Both the position numbers and the translations under genes were made by a program. Below, one piece after another: positions 18,087 to 26,110 of a DNA stretch of 64,000 bases. The notes under the pieces are model-generated. The model did no database searches. It saw nothing but the letters and a program-made list of their open reading frames with translations, and had not been told where the DNA came from. The stretch lies in NCBI RefSeq assembly GCF_004217145.1, contig NZ_SHKR01000012.1, forward strand, positions 1,116,001-1,180,000, in the 5' to 3' direction. Each line of letters opens with the position of its first letter. The stretch's first letter is position 1. The stretch is from Kribbella rubisoli (lineage in GTDB: Bacteria > Actinomycetota > Actinomycetes > Propionibacteriales > Kribbellaceae).

Positions 18087-18577
18087 GCACCTCGGTCTGG
18101 TCCCCGCCTTTGTCGTCCTCCGACTGGGACCCGTCCTCGTGGTTCCCGTCCCCGCTGTCGTCCGACCCGGCCTCCCCGTCCTGGGAGGACGGGGACAGGA
18201 CGGTCAGCCGACTCCGAGGACGGTGCGCGCCGTTCTGCGGGGACGAGGGACCGGGACGGGACGAGACGGTTGAGGACCACGGTCCTGCCTGTGAGTCGTC
18301 CCCGGACCTCGTCCTGCGGGACGTCGTCACCAGGACGGGGACCGGTACTGGGACCGTCCTCGGGTCGCTCGCCGTCCCGTACCTGCATGGTGTGTATCGG
18401 TCCTGGGACGCTGCGACGGTCGAGCGACGCGGGTACGTCCAGATTGAGGTCGACGCCGGCACGCAGGACAGCCTCGTCCAGCTGTGTTTAACGCCTGAGC
18501 AGGCCCGGGCAGTCGCCGCGGGCCTGTACGGTCTTGCGGCCAAAGTCGAGCGGTCGGGTCGTACGCCCGGCGACTGA
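18083..18577 (+). CDS. DUF6907-like protein, paralogue 3
   Basis: A 164-residue protein closely matching paralogue 1 in layout: SPLSSDPASPS, RLRGRCAPFCGDEGPG, HGPACES, LAVPYLHGVYRSWDAATVERRGYVQIEVDAG and LTPEQARAVAAGLYGLAAKVE. The gene is full of CCGTCC/GGACGG-type runs (for example about 18140-18370), giving biased repeats such as RTGTGTGTV. It ends 17 bases before the repeat-rich region that starts near 18594. Function unknown. Confidence 0.65.
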   Translation: MSTSVWSPPLSSSDWDPSSWFPSPLSSDPASPSWEDGDRTVSRLRGRCAPFCGDEGPGRDETVEDHGPACESSPDLVLRDVVTRTGTGTGTVLGSLAVPYLHGVYRSWDAATVERRGYVQIEVDAGTQDSLVQLCLTPEQARAVAAGLYGLAAKVERSGRTPGD

Positions 18578-18593
18578 GTGTGTGGGGTACGAC

Positions 18594-18894
18594 TCAGGTC
18601 GGCGTACCGGACCTGGTCGTACCCGCAGGACGGTAACCGGGACGGGAACCGTCCTCGGGTCGTTCCGGGACAGCGGGACCGAGTCGTACCCGACCTCAGG
18701 ACGAGTCGGGCACGACTTGCACGTCGTCGTCCGACTGAGGACAGGACGGTCCCGGACCTGCCCTGACCTCTGCCCCGGACAGGTCAGAGATCCGGGGCAG
18801 GTCCTGACCTCAGGGCAAGGTCAGGTCAAGAGGTCAGGGCATGCCTCCAGGTCAGGACGAGGCACGCCTCCGGTTAGGGCAAGGGCAGGGCAGG
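18594..18894. repeat. AGGTCAG repeat cluster with stem-loop (origin/transfer-site candidate)
   Basis: No gene is supported here. GGTCAG or its complement CTGACC occurs at about 18763, 18782, 18804, 18819, 18832 and 18849, so at least six copies lie within 90 bases. A perfect 10-bp inverted repeat, CTGCCCCGGA (18770-18779) and TCCGGGGCAG (18791-18800), encloses one copy in its 11-base loop. Further left are GTACC/GGTAC and GACGGTAACCGGGACGGGAACCGT-like short inverted repeats. Clustered iterons with a stem-loop resemble replication origins or relaxase nick regions, but no relaxase gene is seen. Confidence 0.5.
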
Positions 18895-19149
18895 TCACCT
18901 GCCGGGCCGGCCGACTACTCGGAAGTCACGCCAGGCCTGGTCGATGCCCTGGACCCGCAACTCGTACTGGTCGAGCCACCAGGCCTGGCCGCTGCCGCGC
19001 CGGTCAAGGTCTCGGGCCATGGCTTCGAGGTGTTGCAGGAGTGCGTCGTGGTCGTCCGGGTCCTCGGTGACCTCTACCGGTTGGTGCTTCCATTCGCGAT
19101 CGTTCGTTCGGTTTCTGAGTGTGAGCCGCAGACGCTGCTGGTGTGCCAT
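18895..19149 (-). CDS. hypothetical small protein
   Basis: An 84-residue protein on the minus strand. ATG at 19149 follows GAAGGGCAGCT, an acceptable ribosome-binding site. It starts MAHQQRLRLTLRNRTNDREW and continues with a charged helix (HDALLQHLEAMARDLDRR) and WWLDQYELRVQGIDQAWRDF. No family is recognised. It points towards the AGGTCAG repeat block and diverges from the small gene at 19224. Confidence 0.55.
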   Translation of the reverse strand: MAHQQRLRLTLRNRTNDREWKHQPVEVTEDPDDHDALLQHLEAMARDLDRRGSGQAWWLDQYELRVQGIDQAWRDFRVVGRPGR

Positions 19150-19223
19150 AGCTGCCCTTCGGTCGTTGTCTGTGCATCATCCACCGCCCGCCTCGGTGTC
19201 CGCGTCGTTCAAGGAGTGTTGTG

Positions 19224-19343
19224 GTGGCGAATGATCCGTTTGAGCTCGGACGGGAAGCGGGCCGGAAGGCCGCCGAGGAGCAGCCGCTGACCGATCAGCA
19301 GATGCGGCGCCTTCGCGTGCTCCTGAGCTTGATTCAGCGATGA
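19224..19343 (+). CDS. very small element protein (39 aa)
   Basis: A 39-residue open frame with AAGGAG at 19211-19216, seven bases before GTG 19224 (a GTG at 19221 is also in frame). The sequence contains NDPFELGREAGRKAAEEQPL and a helical QQMRRLRVLLSLIQR tail. It ends in a 4-base ATGA overlap with the next gene. The good ribosome-binding site and coupling argue that it is real despite its size. The basic helical tail could bind DNA or a protein partner, but no function is assigned. Confidence 0.55.
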   Translation: MANDPFELGREAGRKAAEEQPLTDQQMRRLRVLLSLIQR

Positions 19344-19606
19344 CGAAGAGCGTGCTACACCAGATCGCAGCCCTCGAGTCGTGGGCGACGACGGTCGACC
19401 GCACCGCGCGGACCCGACCCGCCCGCCAAGGCCTGGAAGCGAAGTTCGAGCGAGAAGTCGACCCGGAAGGGCTCATGGACCCGCAGACCAGGGCCAGAGC
19501 CGTCGAGGCGAAGCGCAAGGCGTACTACCTGCGCCTGGCCCTGAAGTCCGCTGAGGCGCGCCGGCTACGACGTGCGCCGGGCCTCGAGGAAACCGTCGAG
19601 GGCTGA
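19340..19606 (+). CDS. hypothetical helical protein
   Basis: An 88-residue, Arg/Ala-rich, probably all-helical protein coupled to the 39-residue gene by an ATGA overlap. It contains IAALESWATTVDRTARTRPA, then GLEAKFEREVDPEG and RARAVEAKRKAYYLRLALKSAEARR. This resembles small hypothetical proteins often found in actinomycete integrative elements. Its 3' end overlaps the convergent small HTH gene by 42 bases. Confidence 0.6.
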   Translation: MTKSVLHQIAALESWATTVDRTARTRPARQGLEAKFEREVDPEGLMDPQTRARAVEAKRKAYYLRLALKSAEARRLRRAPGLEETVEG

Positions 19607-19744
19607 TTGCGAGATCCGGTATGTCGGGCGGCCCGAGGTCGCGAGATTCACCGCCAGCAGATCGCCGCGGCGGATGCTTCGACGGACATGCTCGACGGAT
19701 ACGCGGAGCTCGGCCGCGACCTCGGGAACGGTCAGCCAGGACAT
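19565..19744 (-). CDS. short MerR/excisionase-type helix-turn-helix protein
   Basis: A 59-residue minus-strand frame. It starts MSWLTVPEVAAELRVSVEHV and contains RRSIRRGDLLAVNL, followed by a YRISQSALDGFLEARR wing and helix. This is the standard winged-helix excisionase/AlpA/MerR-N layout: recognition helix, then R-R-G-x-L, then an R-I-S wing. It is short enough to escape simple gene calls. It is convergent with, and overlaps, the 19340 gene. The upstream frame stays open without a start codon, so ATG 19744 is the likely start. Candidate excisionase or repressor of this region; the repeats at 19850-19882 lie just upstream as possible binding sites. Confidence 0.65.
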   Translation of the reverse strand: MSWLTVPEVAAELRVSVEHVRRSIRRGDLLAVNLATSGRPTYRISQSALDGFLEARRTS

Positions 19745-19849
19745 CTCTGCATCCCAATACAGACGTCCGTCGACGGTCTGGAACCGCGCCTCGCGCTCGG
19801 CCTTCCAGTCTCGTGTCGGCCAGGCGGCAATCAGGTCACAGGAGCCGGG

Positions 19850-19940
19850 AGTCCGGTGAAGTCCGGTCCGGTGGAGTCCGGTCGGACGAGAATCCGTTCT
19901 GAACCCTTCAAGGCGCGGCCGCGCGCACGCGCGCGTACGC
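19850..19940. promoter_or_regulatory. GTCCGGT repeats and alternating CG tract upstream of the small HTH gene
   Basis: GTCCGGT occurs at 19851, 19861, 19866 and 19876, i.e. four copies in 32 bases. Bases about 19918-19940 then form a nearly pure alternating purine-pyrimidine run (GCGCGCACGCGCGCGTACGCG), a Z-DNA-prone sequence. The block is about 100 bases upstream of the HTH gene start at 19744 and is a plausible operator for it. Confidence 0.4.
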
Positions 19941-20011
19941 GAGGCTGGAGCGACCTGTCAATGGCCCGGACCGGAGTCCGGAGCGCGAAAGGGTCGCCGA
20001 GCGGCCTGCGC

Positions 20012-20527
20012 TCAGATGCGGACGGTCTGCCGGGTTCGGATGGTTCTTCCGGTGCCAAGGGTGACCTCGATGAACACCTCGCGCGCACCCTCCTTGATGG
20101 CCTGCGCTGCGTAGACGAAGCGGTGCACCGTGTCCATGTCGGCGTACCAGGTCTCCGCCTCTCCCGGCTGGATTCGGTGTGGCAGCGGCGGCCCCATCGC
20201 ATCACCGATGAGGTGGTAACTCATCCCCGTGCCGGCGAGAGCGATGCTGTACCTGGTCACGGTCACCTGCGCACGTCCGTGGTTCACGACCTGCACACCG
20301 AGCACCTCTGTCCCGTCGTATCCCTGCTCCCGGATCGATTTGAGCTCGAGTGGCAGCCCGTCTCGCTTGACCGGACCAGTGATCGCGGCGGCGCCAGACA
20401 CCACACCGTGCATGAGCCGTGCCTTCGGTCTGCCGTTCGACCAGAACCACGTTGCGACCTGCCAGCCAGCGGAGAGGCCGGCGACCAGCAGGCCGACAAT
20501 GGCCACGATCAGTGCCGCAACATCCAT
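20012..20527 (-). CDS. membrane-anchored hypothetical protein
   Basis: A 171-residue protein with one N-terminal transmembrane segment (residues about 3-28, DVAALIVAIVGLLVAGLSAG). A soluble beta-rich domain follows (LELKSIREQGYDGTEVLGVQ, VVNHGRAQVTVTRYSIAL, IQPGEAETWYADMDTV). The fold hints at an immunoglobulin-like or NTF2-like domain, as in many small actinobacterial membrane proteins. The start at 20527 diverges from the gene at 20712 across a 184-bp promoter region. Role in the element unknown; a surface or membrane function such as exclusion would be speculation. Confidence 0.7.
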   Translation of the reverse strand: MDVAALIVAIVGLLVAGLSAGWQVATWFWSNGRPKARLMHGVVSGAAAITGPVKRDGLPLELKSIREQGYDGTEVLGVQVVNHGRAQVTVTRYSIALAGTGMSYHLIGDAMGPPLPHRIQPGEAETWYADMDTVHRFVYAAQAIKEGAREVFIEVTLGTGRTIRTRQTVRI

Positions 20528-20711
20528 GCGGTGTTACCTCGACTCCGGGAGGTTCTGGAACTGGCGTTGGACGCAGCAGTCTCGCAGACGGTTCCCAGTC
20601 GCTGGCGGTGGATGACGTCGGCCCTAAGGGCGGCAACCGCGCGAGTCCGGACGCATCGAGGACGGCGTTCCGCCATGCTGTTGCCCTGGACCTGCAACAG
20701 AAGGGGATTCG

Positions 20712-21209
20712 ATGCAGTCGAGCATCAACGAGCTGACGACGCTGGCAGGGCAGTTCAGGGCGAGCGACCTTAGGCCTCCAGCCGAGGTGGTCCAGGCGCT
20801 CGCCACACTCGCCAACAGCGTGCAGATCACGCATGCCATAGCCGCTACAACGCAGGCCAAGAACGTCGCCGCCGCCCCGAGGGTGACCTGGGACTGCATG
20901 GCGCTGGCAGGGGAGGCATTGATCAGCGTCCACGGCACCCGTCCCGCGCAGGAGTGGTATTGGGCGAGCCCAGGCTGGAAGGCGGGCGATGAGTTGGCCG
21001 CGGTGTTCGGGACCTTGGATCCGTTGTCGGAGGTCGTCGGATGCCGACTGCTCAGCGTTGAGTGCATGGAGACGGAGTACTGGTTCACTCGGTGGCAATT
21101 GCAGCTTCGCTCGGGCGACAGCCGTCCGATCCCATGGTCTGCGACGAACGGGGACGGGCACCAGGAGCATGAGACGTTTGCCCTTGAGGTCGCCAAGCGT
21201 CTGCGCTGA
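20712..21209 (+). CDS. hypothetical soluble protein
   Basis: A 165-residue protein starting at ATG 20712. It has an N-terminal helical region (INELTTLAGQFRASDLRPPA and VVQALATLANSVQITHAIAA) and a C-terminal mixed region with MALAGEALISVHGTRPAQEW and TEYWFTRWQLQLRSGD. No recognised family. It is transcribed alone, divergent from the membrane protein gene. Confidence 0.6.
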   Translation: MQSSINELTTLAGQFRASDLRPPAEVVQALATLANSVQITHAIAATTQAKNVAAAPRVTWDCMALAGEALISVHGTRPAQEWYWASPGWKAGDELAAVFGTLDPLSEVVGCRLLSVECMETEYWFTRWQLQLRSGDSRPIPWSATNGDGHQEHETFALEVAKRLR

Positions 21210-21338
21210 GTAGAAGGTGCCGCCGGCCCGGATCTGCCTGCGGGAGTGCCAGACGCCTCGACGCCCTGCGGAGCGCCGGCTCCCGCGGTGACCTCGGATC
21301 GGGGCTGGCGACGGATCCAGTCTGCCGGGAACCCGCTG

Positions 21339-21632
21339 TCAGCCGTGCGAGTTATCCACAGAGTCGAGGAAGTCCAGGTCGGGTAGCACGACCTCACGGG
21401 TCATGAGCTGGTAGCACGTTCCGTCGAAATCAGGAACGCGCCACACGCCCCAGTCGTCCAGCTCGGGCCCGTGTTCCCAGAACCGGTTGAAGTGGATGAT
21501 CGCGTCCTCAAGGAGATCCTCGACCGTCCGGCCGCCGAGCGGATAGACGGTTTGGACCGGCTCGCCGTCATTCGGGACCCTGATCTCCATGACGGCGATG
21601 TAGCCCTGGGCAGCGGCCTGGTCAGCGTCCAC
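21339..21632 (-). CDS. small hypothetical protein downstream of the tape-measure gene
   Basis: A 97-residue acidic protein (MDADQAAAQGYIAVMEIRVP ... FWEHGPELDDWGVWRVPDFD). Its start at 21632 lies 2 bases after the stop of the tape-measure gene, so the two are an operon. In siphophages the gene after the tape measure encodes a distal-tail protein, but this one is far too short and lacks that pattern. Unknown. Confidence 0.6.
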   Translation of the reverse strand: MDADQAAAQGYIAVMEIRVPNDGEPVQTVYPLGGRTVEDLLEDAIIHFNRFWEHGPELDDWGVWRVPDFDGTCYQLMTREVVLPDLDFLDSVDNSHG

Positions 21633-21634
21633 TG

Positions 21635-24600
21635 TCAGTACCCCCTCGCCAGGAGCTCCATCTTCGCGTTCGCTCGCTGAGCGATCAGGTCCGCCTCGGC
21701 CATCGACACCCCGTTGTTCACGATCGTCTGGTGCAGGTGCACCTCACGCGACGACGACGAACCGCCCCAGCTGCCCGACATGCCCTGGATGTAGCGGCGC
21801 GGATCCTGGCCGGCCGGGACCACGTCGCCGTTGATCGGGGCCGTGAAGAACTCCTGGCCGAGTTCGTTGACCCGGTACGTCATCCCTGCCGTGACCCCGC
21901 CGCCGCTCGCGCGCGCGCCGGCGACCTTGACGCCGTACTGTGCCGTCGCGACACCGGCGCCGATCGCGTTCGCCTGCGCCTCGAGCGCCCACTGCGCCTT
22001 GTTCAGCGCGTTGATCAGCGCGAGGCCGCCGTCGAGGATGGCCTGCGCGATCCCCATGCCCTGGTCGGGGCCTTTGGCGACGATCTGCTCGATGAGGGTC
22101 TCGTCGACGCCACGCTTCCGCAGCGTCGCGATGAGCGCACCGAACTTGCCGAGGTCTGCGCCTTTGCCTTGCAGGTCGGCGAGCAGCCCCTTGCCGGTGA
22201 GCGACTTGGAGAACAGGTCGCCGATGTTCGCGCCGGACGTCAGCCCGGTCGCGACCTGGTTGGCGAGGTCGACCGCGGCCTTCTGCTGCGCGATGAGCTT
22301 CTCGATCGCGGCCTTGTGCGCCTCGGTCGCTTTCGCTGCCGCTTCGGCCCGGATCTTGTAGACCGCGTCGGCCGCGTTCGATGCCTTGGTCGCGGCCGTC
22401 GTCCGGATCTTTGCCTTGTACAGCTGGTCCTGCAGCGCGATGAGCTTCTTCTGCTCGGCTGCGACCCGCTTGCCCTCGGCGGCCTGCCCTGCCTTGGTGG
22501 TCTGCTTCGGTGCACGGGCTGCCGCGACGGCGCGCTGCTGCAACGTGATCGCCCGCTGGATCGCGGCCTGCTGCGCCTTGGCTGCCTGCTCGGCCCGGTC
22601 CGCCTTGAGTGCCGCGTCCTTCGCCGGTGCTGCGGCCCGGTTCGCCCTGTTGGCAGCTGCCAACGTGGACGTGTAGTTCACGCCTGCGGCCGGGTCGAAC
22701 GGGACCCCGAGCTGCTTGAGCAGGAACGCGATGTCGACGAGCCGTCCACCAGGCAGCGTGAACCCGCCGTCGGCGAACGACTTGACGAGGCCCATGCCGA
22801 ACTTGCCGGCGACCTGGCCGAGGATCTTCTCCGACCGGTCCCGCTTCGACGGGGCGAGCGGGATGAACGCTTCGCCGCCGGTCTCCTGCTCGGCCCACTG
22901 CACCATGCCTGCGCCCTTGCCGGGCGCGATCGTGGCCTGCGACGGGAGCTTCCCGTTGGCGTAGGAGGGGATGACGCCGTGCGGGTAGTAGCCGCCGTTC
23001 GCGTTCGGCGGGACCCGGACGCCGACGTCCTTGTGCGTGGTGGTCTCGACCATGTTCTTGTAGAAGTTCGTGGTGATCGTGACCGTCTTGGACGACGGGA
23101 GTGAGTTGAGCTCGCCCTTCGCCTTGGCGATATTCGCCTCGAGGTTCGAGATCTCCGCCTTGAGCGTGGCCTTCTGGGTCGCGGTCAGGTGCGGGTCCTT
23201 CAGCTTCGCCTTCGCGGTCGCGAGCTTGGACTCGAGGTCGGTGATGTTCGCCTGCAGCCGCGCCGTGCGAGTGACGTTGGGGATCGCGATGAACTGTGCT
23301 GCCATCGCGACGGCCTCAGCCTTGTTGTAGCCCATCTGCTGAGCGAGCTTGATGTACGCGGCACGGCCGGTCTCCGCGGCCTTGGCCGCCTTCACGTTGC
23401 CGTCGTTGGCGTTGCGCATCGCGACGGTCTGCTCGTTCGCACTGCGGGCCAGATCGTCCAGGGACTGCTGGTTCGCGCGACCTTTGGCGGTGTTGAGGTC
23501 ATGCGTGTGGCCGTTTTCCTTGACCGACTCTGTCGCGGCATCGACCGCGGCCTGATAGCCGATCTCGGCTCCGGAAAGCTGCAGCAGGATGTTCGCGTTG
23601 CGGGTAAGTGCGTCGTTCGCCTTCTGGGTCGCGGCCCACTGGCGGTCGTACGCACCGGCAAGCAACGTGGCCGCGACGTTCGCCTCGTGGGTCGCGTGGG
23701 CGTTGTGCAGCGCCGAAGCCGTCGCGACAGCCATGCTCGCGCCGGTCTTGTTCAGGGAGTCCGCGAAGTTGGCGGTACCCATAGAAGCGGCCCTCGTGGC
23801 GGCAGCAGTCGCGTCCGTCGAACTCGTCAGCGACTTGAGGATGCCGATGCCGCCACCGAGACCGGAGAACAAGAACTTCAGCGGCTCCAGCGTCGAACCG
23901 ATCCCGGCCATCGTGACGTCGACCAGGGAAAGCCCGTGCGTGAACTGCTCGAACGCCGTGTTGGCGTCGTTGAGGATCTTGATCAGCTCGAGCGCCGACT
24001 TCACGATGTTGCCGAGGCCGCGCACGAAATCGCCGAGCGCCTGCGGGTTCGCGGCGACACTGTTCGACAGGTCGATGAGGCCGTCCGAGATCGACTTGAT
24101 CGCGTCCTTCAGCGCACCGCCCTGGCCGAGGTCGTCGAGGACCTTCGAGAAGGCGTCGCTGATCGGGCCGATCGCCGGGATCAGACCCTCGAGGGCGACG
24201 GAGAAGTTGTTGACGAACGAGTCGACTGGGTGCGCCAGGTCGGAGAATGCCTTCGAGAGGGTGGGGCTGAAATCGTCGACGGTCCGCTTGAAATAGCCGG
24301 CGATGTTGATCAGCACGGATTCGAACGGCTTCGACAGCAGCTGCATTTCGGTGCCGAGCCCGGACAGGGTCGTCGACCAGATGTGGCCGACTTCCTGGCT
24401 CTTCGCCGCGAAGATGATCGGCAGCGCGGCGAGCCCGGCGCCGAACGCGGCCACGAACGCGCCGCCCGCAACCGCGCCAGCAGCGGGCATAGCGGTCAGC
24501 ACGGCCGCGGTCAGGATCGCGATCACGGCCGGGCCGAGGATCGGGGTCTTCAGCACACCGAGGAACCCGGAGCCGAACACGGTGCCGCCCGCCTTGCCGA

Positions 24601-25180
24601 CGTCAGCGGCACCGCCCTTGCCGGTGAGCCACTTCCGCAGACCCGTGATGAAGCCCTTGCCGGATCGGTTGCCTGCGTCCTCGAACTTCTTCACGGCCCG
24701 CTCAGCGGACGCGGCGGACTCCTCGGCGCCGGCCAGCGACGATCCGCCCTTGCCTGACTTCTGGGCCTCGGCGAGCCGCAGCTGAGCGACCCGCAGACGT
24801 CCGAGGGCGTTCGCGTGGGCGTCGGTGATCTTGGATGCCTTCGCCAGGGTCTTCGACATGCTGTCGGTGGATTTGCCGACGTTCTCCGACGACTTGCCCA
24901 GCTTGTCGAGCTCGACGCTCGCGCCCTTGGCGGAGGTGCTGATCTTCTTACCTGCGGTCTCGGCCTCGACCCCGGCCTTGGTGACCTTGGTGCTGGCGGT
25001 GTCAGCTTTGGTGCCGAGGTCGTCGAAGCCGGTCTTCTTGCCGACGGTGGCGAGCTTCTTGTTGGCGCTGTCGGCGGCGGCTTCGAGCCGTTTGACGGCG
25101 GCGGGTGCCTTGACGCCGATGTCGCCGACGAAGTCGGAGATGTCGGCTTCGAGGCGGACCTTCACGGTGCGGTCGGCCAT
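21635..25180 (-). CDS. phage tail tape-measure-like protein
   Basis: An 1181-residue protein with classic tape-measure features. The start is MADRTVKVRLEADISDFVGD. Long Ala/Lys-rich coiled coil follows (residues about 25-170), then a cluster of hydrophobic transmembrane-like segments (about 195-255: AVIAILTAAVLTAMPAAGAV and GGAFVAAFGAGLAALPIIFA). More coiled coil follows, with Asn-rich joints and an Ala/Gln/Lys-rich region near 860-960. A Gly/Ser-rich C-terminus ends EVHLHQTIVNNGVSMAEADL. Tape-measure proteins set tail length and help DNA pass the membrane. No major tail, chaperone, baseplate, capsid or terminase genes accompany it, which is unusual. Confidence 0.85.
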   Translation of the reverse strand: MADRTVKVRLEADISDFVGDIGVKAPAAVKRLEAAADSANKKLATVGKKTGFDDLGTKADTASTKVTKAGVEAETAGKKISTSAKGASVELDKLGKSSENVGKSTDSMSKTLAKASKITDAHANALGRLRVAQLRLAEAQKSGKGGSSLAGAEESAASAERAVKKFEDAGNRSGKGFITGLRKWLTGKGGAADVGKAGGTVFGSGFLGVLKTPILGPAVIAILTAAVLTAMPAAGAVAGGAFVAAFGAGLAALPIIFAAKSQEVGHIWSTTLSGLGTEMQLLSKPFESVLINIAGYFKRTVDDFSPTLSKAFSDLAHPVDSFVNNFSVALEGLIPAIGPISDAFSKVLDDLGQGGALKDAIKSISDGLIDLSNSVAANPQALGDFVRGLGNIVKSALELIKILNDANTAFEQFTHGLSLVDVTMAGIGSTLEPLKFLFSGLGGGIGILKSLTSSTDATAAATRAASMGTANFADSLNKTGASMAVATASALHNAHATHEANVAATLLAGAYDRQWAATQKANDALTRNANILLQLSGAEIGYQAAVDAATESVKENGHTHDLNTAKGRANQQSLDDLARSANEQTVAMRNANDGNVKAAKAAETGRAAYIKLAQQMGYNKAEAVAMAAQFIAIPNVTRTARLQANITDLESKLATAKAKLKDPHLTATQKATLKAEISNLEANIAKAKGELNSLPSSKTVTITTNFYKNMVETTTHKDVGVRVPPNANGGYYPHGVIPSYANGKLPSQATIAPGKGAGMVQWAEQETGGEAFIPLAPSKRDRSEKILGQVAGKFGMGLVKSFADGGFTLPGGRLVDIAFLLKQLGVPFDPAAGVNYTSTLAAANRANRAAAPAKDAALKADRAEQAAKAQQAAIQRAITLQQRAVAAARAPKQTTKAGQAAEGKRVAAEQKKLIALQDQLYKAKIRTTAATKASNAADAVYKIRAEAAAKATEAHKAAIEKLIAQQKAAVDLANQVATGLTSGANIGDLFSKSLTGKGLLADLQGKGADLGKFGALIATLRKRGVDETLIEQIVAKGPDQGMGIAQAILDGGLALINALNKAQWALEAQANAIGAGVATAQYGVKVAGARASGGGVTAGMTYRVNELGQEFFTAPINGDVVPAGQDPRRYIQGMSGSWGGSSSSREVHLHQTIVNNGVSMAEADLIAQRANAKMELLARGY

Positions 25181-25360
25181 GGGTCAGCCCCTTCTCGAAG
25201 TACTGCGCGTCCTGGCCCCTACGGAGAAAGGCCAGGACGCGCCACGGACGCTGGCGAACGTCGGGCAGGAGGACAACCCCGACGTCAACCCGGTCCACCA
25301 GCGGGCACCAGGGAGCGAATGCCCGCCGGGGCTGCCGGCGTCCGAGATCATGGGTAAGCC

Positions 25361-26110
25361 TCAGGCCCGCGCAGCCACGGTCGGGCCGACCACAGGCTCG
25401 TCCGCCATCCCGGCGTCCATCGCGCGCAGGTAAGCCGGCGCAGGAAGGACCGCTTCCGGACCCCAGGTCGACGAGCCGTAGAACTCCCGCGGATCAGGGC
25501 CGTTGATGATCCCCTCGAAACGCTTGCCCTCGAACGGGACGGCCAGCTCGTTGTGCGGGTCGCGGCCGTCTGCGATCTCTCGCAAAGCCCAGGCCTTCCG
25601 CTTCGCGGACTCAACGGCCCGCCACAACGACTCCCGCGGGCTCTGCGCGATCTCGCGAGGACCGCCGGCGTTCGAGACGATCACCACGCTGCTGCCCGGC
25701 TCATCGCCACGATCCACCATCCACGGCAGGCCGCTGAACTCCTCCAGAGCCGTCAGCAACTCCTGCTGCCGGGCGTCGAACCCGTCCAGCCTGGCCTGCG
25801 CACGAGCCTGCTCAGCGTCGACCTCATCAGCCTCCGCCAGTACCACAGCTCGCGCCGCAGCTTCGAGCCTGGGCGTCGCCGCGGCAACAGCGCGCGACGC
25901 GATGTCGATCCGGTCCCGGAGCTCCGCCATCGACTTCGACAGCCGCACAGCCGCCGACTCGTCAGCCAGGACCTCCTCGCCGGCCCGCTCCTGCAGGGAC
26001 TTCAACTCAGCGGTCGCAGCAGCCTCCTCGGCCTCCCACCGGGCAACGACAGCCCTGTGCGCTTCGACCTCTGCCGCGGCTGCCTCACGCGGCGTCTGCT
26101 TGGCGGTCAT
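25361..26110 (-). CDS. coiled-coil protein of unknown function
   Basis: A 249-residue protein. The start chosen, ATG 26110, overlaps the upstream gene by ATGA. The N-terminal 140 residues are charged heptad-like coiled coil (TPREAAAAEVEAHRAVVARW, EEAAATAELKSLQERAGEEV, SKSMAELRDRIDIASRAVAA, and DEVDAEQARAQARLDGFDAR). The C-terminal part (LPWMVDRGDEPGSSVVIVSN, EGKRFEGIINGPDPREFYG) looks like a compact domain. It sits 180 bases upstream of the tape-measure gene in the same direction. It could be a scaffold- or assembly-type protein, but there is no specific match. Confidence 0.6.
   Translation of the reverse strand: MTAKQTPREAAAAEVEAHRAVVARWEAEEAAATAELKSLQERAGEEVLADESAAVRLSKSMAELRDRIDIASRAVAAATPRLEAAARAVVLAEADEVDAEQARAQARLDGFDARQQELLTALEEFSGLPWMVDRGDEPGSSVVIVSNAGGPREIAQSPRESLWRAVESAKRKAWALREIADGRDPHNELAVPFEGKRFEGIINGPDPREFYGSSTWGPEAVLPAPAYLRAMDAGMADEPVVGPTVAARA

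Noticed and set aside
17107..18900. CRISPR array
   Set aside because: The short GGACGG/AGGTCAG repeats are irregular in spacing and lack 25-40-bp repeat-spacer periodicity; no cas gene is present.
23189..24757. Plus-strand frame inside the tape-measure gene
   Set aside because: Complement of Ala/Lys coiled-coil codons; Arg/Val-rich translation with no start signal.
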